Below are positions 59,793 through 64,000 of a stretch of 64,000 nucleotides of DNA, in pieces. The notes under the pieces were generated by a model that searched no databases, had not been told where the DNA came from, and worked only from the letters and a program-made list of their open reading frames with translations. Source of the stretch: Leptospira barantonii (GTDB lineage: Bacteria > Spirochaetota > Leptospiria > Leptospirales > Leptospiraceae); contig NZ_NPDS01000007.1 of assembly GCF_002811925.1 (NCBI RefSeq), forward strand, positions 62,001 to 126,000. The letters are read 5' to 3'. Made by a program: the position numbers and the translations under genes. The stretch's first letter is position 1; each line of letters begins with the position of its first letter.

Positions 59793-60295
59793 GGTATCCA
59801 GAAGCGAATTATTTTTCCGGGAACCTTACCCAATTCTTCCCATGATTCCGTTTCGATTTGTATACTTAGAAAACCCGAGGTTGGAAATTTTTGAAACACG
59901 GATTCGGACGAAGACAAATCCTCTTTACCTCGTATGAATCTGTTTGCGATTTCTTCCATGCCGGGATTATGCCCCAATAGAGTAGCGCTCATCACATTGG
60001 AATCGAGCTTTCTAATTTTCGCGAGAATGTCCTCGCTGTCAGATTCGTATAATTCTTCTGTAACTATCATTTCGGAGGACAGATCTCTTTTCTTTGATAT
60101 AATCTTATAAGTATCCAAGGTCCTTTTAGAATCCGAAACTAAAAATAGATCCGTCTTGAACTCTATCTTCGCTAGATACTTCCGAAGAGAGCGAGCATTT
60201 TTCTTTCCTCTCTCCGAAAGAGGTCTTTCATGATCGGATTTGAATTCCGATTCCCAGTCCGATTTAGAATGCCTGATTAAATGAATTTGTTTCAA
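59789..60295 (-). CDS. SixA-like histidine phosphatase
   Basis: 168-residue histidine phosphatase of the SixA type. The phosphate-binding R8-H9 in LIRHSKSDWE, ERPLSERGKKNA and GHNPGMEEIANRF are intact. SixA in E. coli removes phosphate from histidine in phosphorelays and PTS; here the target is unknown. Start is TTG 60295. It overlaps hpt by four bases. Confidence 0.85.
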   Translation of the reverse strand: MKQIHLIRHSKSDWESEFKSDHERPLSERGKKNARSLRKYLAKIEFKTDLFLVSDSKRTLDTYKIISKKRDLSSEMIVTEELYESDSEDILAKIRKLDSNVMSATLLGHNPGMEEIANRFIRGKEDLSSSESVFQKFPTSGFLSIQIETESWEELGKVPGKIIRFWIP

Positions 60296-60379
60296 CGAAC
60301 TTTGTCTCTCGCTTTCTCGTTCTCAGGTCAACTTTAAATTCATTGACAAGATGTAAAAGATCACTTTAATAATGGGGCT

Positions 60380-61060
<681 letters not shown>

Positions 61061-61068
61061 TTCGATTT

Positions 61069-61656
61069 CTATTCGGGATTTCGAGTGGATGGTCCCGACT
61101 TTCTTACATTCTTATCCTTGATTCTTTCCAAGTTTTCCATTTTGATTCTTTCCGAAAAACGAACCGAATTGATTTTACCGGTACGAAGTTCCTTCAAAGT
61201 GTTTTGAATCGAGGCTCCGATTCGATCATGAGAAGAATATTGTTTTAGAAAATTCTCGGTTTGATTCTTATCCTGAAAGTAAAAGGTTTTTCCATAAGAA
61301 AACACGGCGGAACTTCGAATCGAAGGATGTGCATTTTCGTTTGAAATCGTGGATTCCAAATAATTCTTTGCGGAGCTTCCTCCGAAATCCGCGATTAGTT
61401 CGTTGATCTGCGAGATCGCGTAAACCCTCAATTCCGGATCTTTTGCGATCGCGATCAAATATTCCTGCGGACTAGAATTGATCGCGAAGATTTCGCGGAT
61501 CAAAGTTTCCTTATCCGCGTGGCCCGTTTGTAATACGATCGCTTTGATCTTTTGGTATTGATTCGGGTCCAAGGCTTGAGCTTGAACAGCCGAAGAAACC
61601 GAGATAAAAATTATGCTAAACGCAAAAAATTTGTAAAAATCCGTTTTAAACTTCAT
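61069..61656 (-). CDS. Exported HEAT-repeat-like protein
   Basis: About 195 residues. Signal peptide (MKFKTDFYKFFAFSIIFISVSSAVQA-QA) then helical repeats resembling HEAT units (ELRVYAISQINELIADFGG, HPSIRSSAVFSYGKTF, IGASIQNTLKELRTG). A basic C-terminus follows. The start is set at ATG 61656; ATG 61677 and TTG 61692 are possible, the last overlapping the metalloprotease gene. Its position right after that gene suggests a shared unit, perhaps an assembly or scaffold protein for it. Confidence 0.6.
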   Translation of the reverse strand: MKFKTDFYKFFAFSIIFISVSSAVQAQALDPNQYQKIKAIVLQTGHADKETLIREIFAINSSPQEYLIAIAKDPELRVYAISQINELIADFGGSSAKNYLESTISNENAHPSIRSSAVFSYGKTFYFQDKNQTENFLKQYSSHDRIGASIQNTLKELRTGKINSVRFSERIKMENLERIKDKNVRKSGPSTRNPE

Positions 61657-61681
61657 AAGATATTTATTAAATTCCATTTTA

Positions 61682-63127
61682 TTAATATACAAGAGGGTGC
61701 GAACGAAGCACCCAACCTTGTTCTCCGGTTAGTTGAGTTTGATTGATCGTGGGATTTCCCGCCCAAAACATAAGATTGAGTCCGCCGCTGTTGTAAAAAC
61801 CGTCTCCTAAACATTCTCCCAAACCGACGAGATTGTTTCCGTTTTGGTCCCTGCATTCCGGAGTTTCGGGTAACGGATCCAGAGAATAACGTCCTTTAAC
61901 TACATCCTTTTCAACCGGATGATACAATCCTAAATAATGTCCGCCTTCGTGTGCGATCGTCTTTGCGAGAAAGATCTGATCGGAAGCGCAGGTCAAATCC
62001 TGTCCCGTGGTTCCACAACCCGAAGCGGTTCTATGATTTTCGATGAATACGATCATTCCCGATTTCGGCGTTCCCGTTACCGGAATCCCTGGAATGCCCG
62101 AAGAAATTCCCAAAATTCCCGCGGGCGCACTGCTTGATACCGTATAATCTCTCGTTACATAGATATTCAAAGAGTTCGCGTCTTGAACGGTTGAAGGATT
62201 ACTTTTATACAAAGATCCCAAAGAATTCGCGACGTCACCGTAATCGTCCGTGATGTTCGCAATCGTTAAGTAAGAAGCTCCGGCCGCCGCAATACTCGCC
62301 GTTACCGTCACATCGATTTTAACCGTACTCTGAGCGTATATATCTTTCAGTGTTTGAATCATAGTCGCCATTCCCGCAGTGGTCGGGGTTGTCACGGCGC
62401 CGGGTATGAAGATCAGGTTGATGTTCAATTTTTTTCTGGATTGCCAAACCTTGCTCATACCTGAATTAGAATTTCCGAATACACCATTCGGCTCCGCGCG
62501 GAACTTATATTCTTCGCAGGTTTGAACGGTATTGTTCGTTACCCGTTTCGTAATTACGGAAGGGCTTGGGACGCTCGGAAAAATAAAATCGGCGCCGAAC
62601 AGGTTGCTGATGAAATTATTATAACCGGAACTCGGAGCATAATATCCCGGAGTCGCGCCCACAGGGAACGCGGTGGTAGTGGATCGATATCCCGCAGACT
62701 CGCTTTTTCCGTTGTCTTGAATCAGATTTCCAAAAGAATTTTGCCAAATAGGATAAATAAAACGATTCGGATTGGAAGCGAACGCGTGATTTTGTTCCGT
62801 ATACACGATTCCCATCGGATTATTTTTACCAAGACCCGGAAACTGAACTGTTCCGACAAGATAAGCGGTTCCACCGTCTGCGTAAGCGCCGCTTTCGGTT
62901 AAGAGCACCTGACTCAATGTGGAATTGGAAACGCTGAAGTTCGGAGCGCTTCCACTGGTCCGAACATTCTCGGCCGCATCGCAATAGTAAAGAGTTTCGT
63001 TGATCGCATAAAGCCCGAACAACAACTGCAGATTTTTAGAAGTGTCGTCGTCTTTTCCTTGCTGGATCGGACAACCCCAAACGAAAGAACATAAGATACA
63101 AATTAGAACTAAAGATCTTCCCAACAT
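61682..63127 (-). CDS. Metzincin-type lipoprotein metalloprotease
   Basis: 481-residue lipoprotein, lipobox at C19 (SFVWGC). The zinc motif H393-E394-x2-H397-x5-H403 (HEGGHYLGLYH) matches HExxHxxGxxH of the metzincin clan, and M453 in LNLMFWAGN could be the Met-turn. The rest, N-terminal about 350 residues, has long serine/threonine/glycine stretches with no recognised domain. Closest known families are pappalysin-like or snapalysin-like M43 proteases. As a surface or periplasmic lipoprotein it may digest host or cell-envelope proteins. Confidence 0.82.
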   Translation of the reverse strand: MLGRSLVLICILCSFVWGCPIQQGKDDDTSKNLQLLFGLYAINETLYYCDAAENVRTSGSAPNFSVSNSTLSQVLLTESGAYADGGTAYLVGTVQFPGLGKNNPMGIVYTEQNHAFASNPNRFIYPIWQNSFGNLIQDNGKSESAGYRSTTTAFPVGATPGYYAPSSGYNNFISNLFGADFIFPSVPSPSVITKRVTNNTVQTCEEYKFRAEPNGVFGNSNSGMSKVWQSRKKLNINLIFIPGAVTTPTTAGMATMIQTLKDIYAQSTVKIDVTVTASIAAAGASYLTIANITDDYGDVANSLGSLYKSNPSTVQDANSLNIYVTRDYTVSSSAPAGILGISSGIPGIPVTGTPKSGMIVFIENHRTASGCGTTGQDLTCASDQIFLAKTIAHEGGHYLGLYHPVEKDVVKGRYSLDPLPETPECRDQNGNNLVGLGECLGDGFYNSGGLNLMFWAGNPTINQTQLTGEQGWVLRSHPLVY

Positions 63128-63236
63128 ATTCCCATTTTCCTAAGCAATCATTTAGAAAGCCATAATATTCCAAGGCGACCAGTTCGCTTATCAATCCGAT
63201 TCGAAAGCGAAAAGAATAAAACGGAATGATCGTAAA

Positions 63237-64000
63237 CTATTTAGGATTCAATCCTAAATCTTTTTCTTTTCCAACCAATTCGGATACCGATTTTAGATCT
63301 TGTTTTTTTAGGAACCGATCCAAAAATTCCAGAATTCTCAAAGGTAAAAAAGGACCCTGATAAATATAACCGGTGTAAATTTGAATTAAGTCAGCGCCCG
63401 CGAGAATTTTTTCCAGAGCGGATTTTCCGGAATCGATTCCGCCGACTCCGATGATCGGAATTCTTCCCTTTAAAATTCGATACGCAACCCGAACGAATTC
63501 CGTGGAACGATCTTTGAGAGGTGCGCCGGAAAGCCCGCCTTCCTTTTCCACATTCGGATATCGCTGTAAGGAAGATTTATCGATCGTAGTATTGGTTAAG
63601 ATTACTCCATCCACCTTCAAACTCAAAGATGTTTCGAGTAACGCTTCGAGATCCTTGCTTTCCATGTCCGGAGCAAACTTAACGAACATAGGAATTTTAA
63701 AATTCTCACCTAAACCGTTTCGAATCCCTTGGATCAGAGATACGAAGTTTTCCTGTTTCTGAAAATTTCTCAAACCGGGTGTGTTCGGCGAACTGATATT
63801 GATGACCGTATAATCGGCGTAAGGCGAAAGTGTCTTCAACGTATAAACGTAATCCTCGATCGCCTTTTCTTCGGGAACGATTTTTGTTTTTCCCGCGTTG
63901 ATCCCTCGAATCTTTCCTTTTTTTTGGGAAGAAAGAATTCTTTCAGCCAAGTCGGCACCCGGATTGTTAAAACCCATTCGATTGACCAAGGCTTGATCTT
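63237..64000 (-). CDS. pyrD: Dihydroorotate dehydrogenase, class 2 (partial)
   Basis: C-terminal part of the quinone-dependent dihydroorotate dehydrogenase for pyrimidine synthesis; the N-terminus lies beyond the right edge. The visible reading begins with ..DQALVNRMGFNNPGAD, the FMN-site region of this family. GINAGKTKIVPEEKAIEDYVYTLKTLSPYADYTVINISSPNTPGLR and ILTNTTIDKSSLQ are class 2 hallmarks, including the catalytic serine in SSPNTPG. IIGVGGIDSGKSALEKILAGADLIQIYTG binds the FMN phosphate. No stop lies at the right edge. Confidence 0.95.
   Translation of the reverse strand, partial: DQALVNRMGFNNPGADLAERILSSQKKGKIRGINAGKTKIVPEEKAIEDYVYTLKTLSPYADYTVINISSPNTPGLRNFQKQENFVSLIQGIRNGLGENFKIPMFVKFAPDMESKDLEALLETSLSLKVDGVILTNTTIDKSSLQRYPNVEKEGGLSGAPLKDRSTEFVRVAYRILKGRIPIIGVGGIDSGKSALEKILAGADLIQIYTGYIYQGPFLPLRILEFLDRFLKKQDLKSVSELVGKEKDLGLNPK

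Overview
The window reads as chromosomal DNA of a Leptospira (Spirochaetes). The main reasons are an OmpL1-family porin at 29209-30105, several other spirochaete-style envelope proteins (FadL-like barrel, lipoproteins, AsmA-like protein), three membrane methyl-accepting chemotaxis proteins (MCPs), a HAMP/SpoIIE-type phosphatase receptor, and short GGAACT-core palindromes between genes. OmpL1 is, from memory, typical of the pathogenic lineage, so a pathogen-clade species is likely; this is inference, not a computed placement. No tRNA, rRNA, IS element, prophage or CRISPR array was seen. Coding density is high and both strands are used in blocks.

Layout. 0-7.5 kb: FadL-like outer-membrane protein, CLC chloride channel with CBS domains, an exported protein coupled to a CPBP protease, then a LysM/M23 peptidase overlapping a beta-propeller protein. 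7.5-13.5 kb: a tight minus-strand operon for sulfate assimilation and siroheme (cysH-cysD-cysN-cobA-siroheme dehydrogenase-cysI). 13.5-17 kb: repeat-bearing intergenic DNA, a degenerate CPBP protein and a GT-C-like membrane protein. 16.8-24.5 kb: plus-strand run of an AttH/CrtC-like exported protein, a YejB/YejE-like ABC importer with two ATPases but no binding protein, an AsmA-like protein and a small membrane protein. 24.7-31.6 kb: membrane MutS-like ATPase, exported caspase-like protease, OmpL1 porin, ilvC. 31.6-38.7 kb: MCP, OsmC, 1057-residue phosphatase receptor, succinate-semialdehyde-type dehydrogenase. 38.7-45.4 kb: divergent GMC oxidoreductase and flavin monooxygenase plus HSL esterase, then PhoD-like phosphatase and a second alpha/beta hydrolase. 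45.5-52 kb: mtnP, two tandem paralogous MCPs, a lipoprotein hydrolase and an AraC-Ogt repair fusion. 52-60.3 kb: B12-binding-like protein, acsA, folE, a glycosyltransferase, DUF1289, a CPA2 antiporter, hpt and sixA. 60.4-64 kb: exported proteins, a metzincin lipoprotein, and pyrD, which runs off the right edge.

How the genes work together. The sulfate operon carries APS formation, its reduction to sulfite, siroheme synthesis and sulfite reduction to sulfide in one transcript. The 38.7-43.1 kb genes could form an alcohol-ketone-ester degradation route, which is inference. Signalling (three six-TM MCPs and the phosphatase receptor) and envelope proteases (CPBP, M23, caspase-like, metzincin) are the other themes. 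Several starts are TTG or GTG codons supported by good ribosome binding sites.
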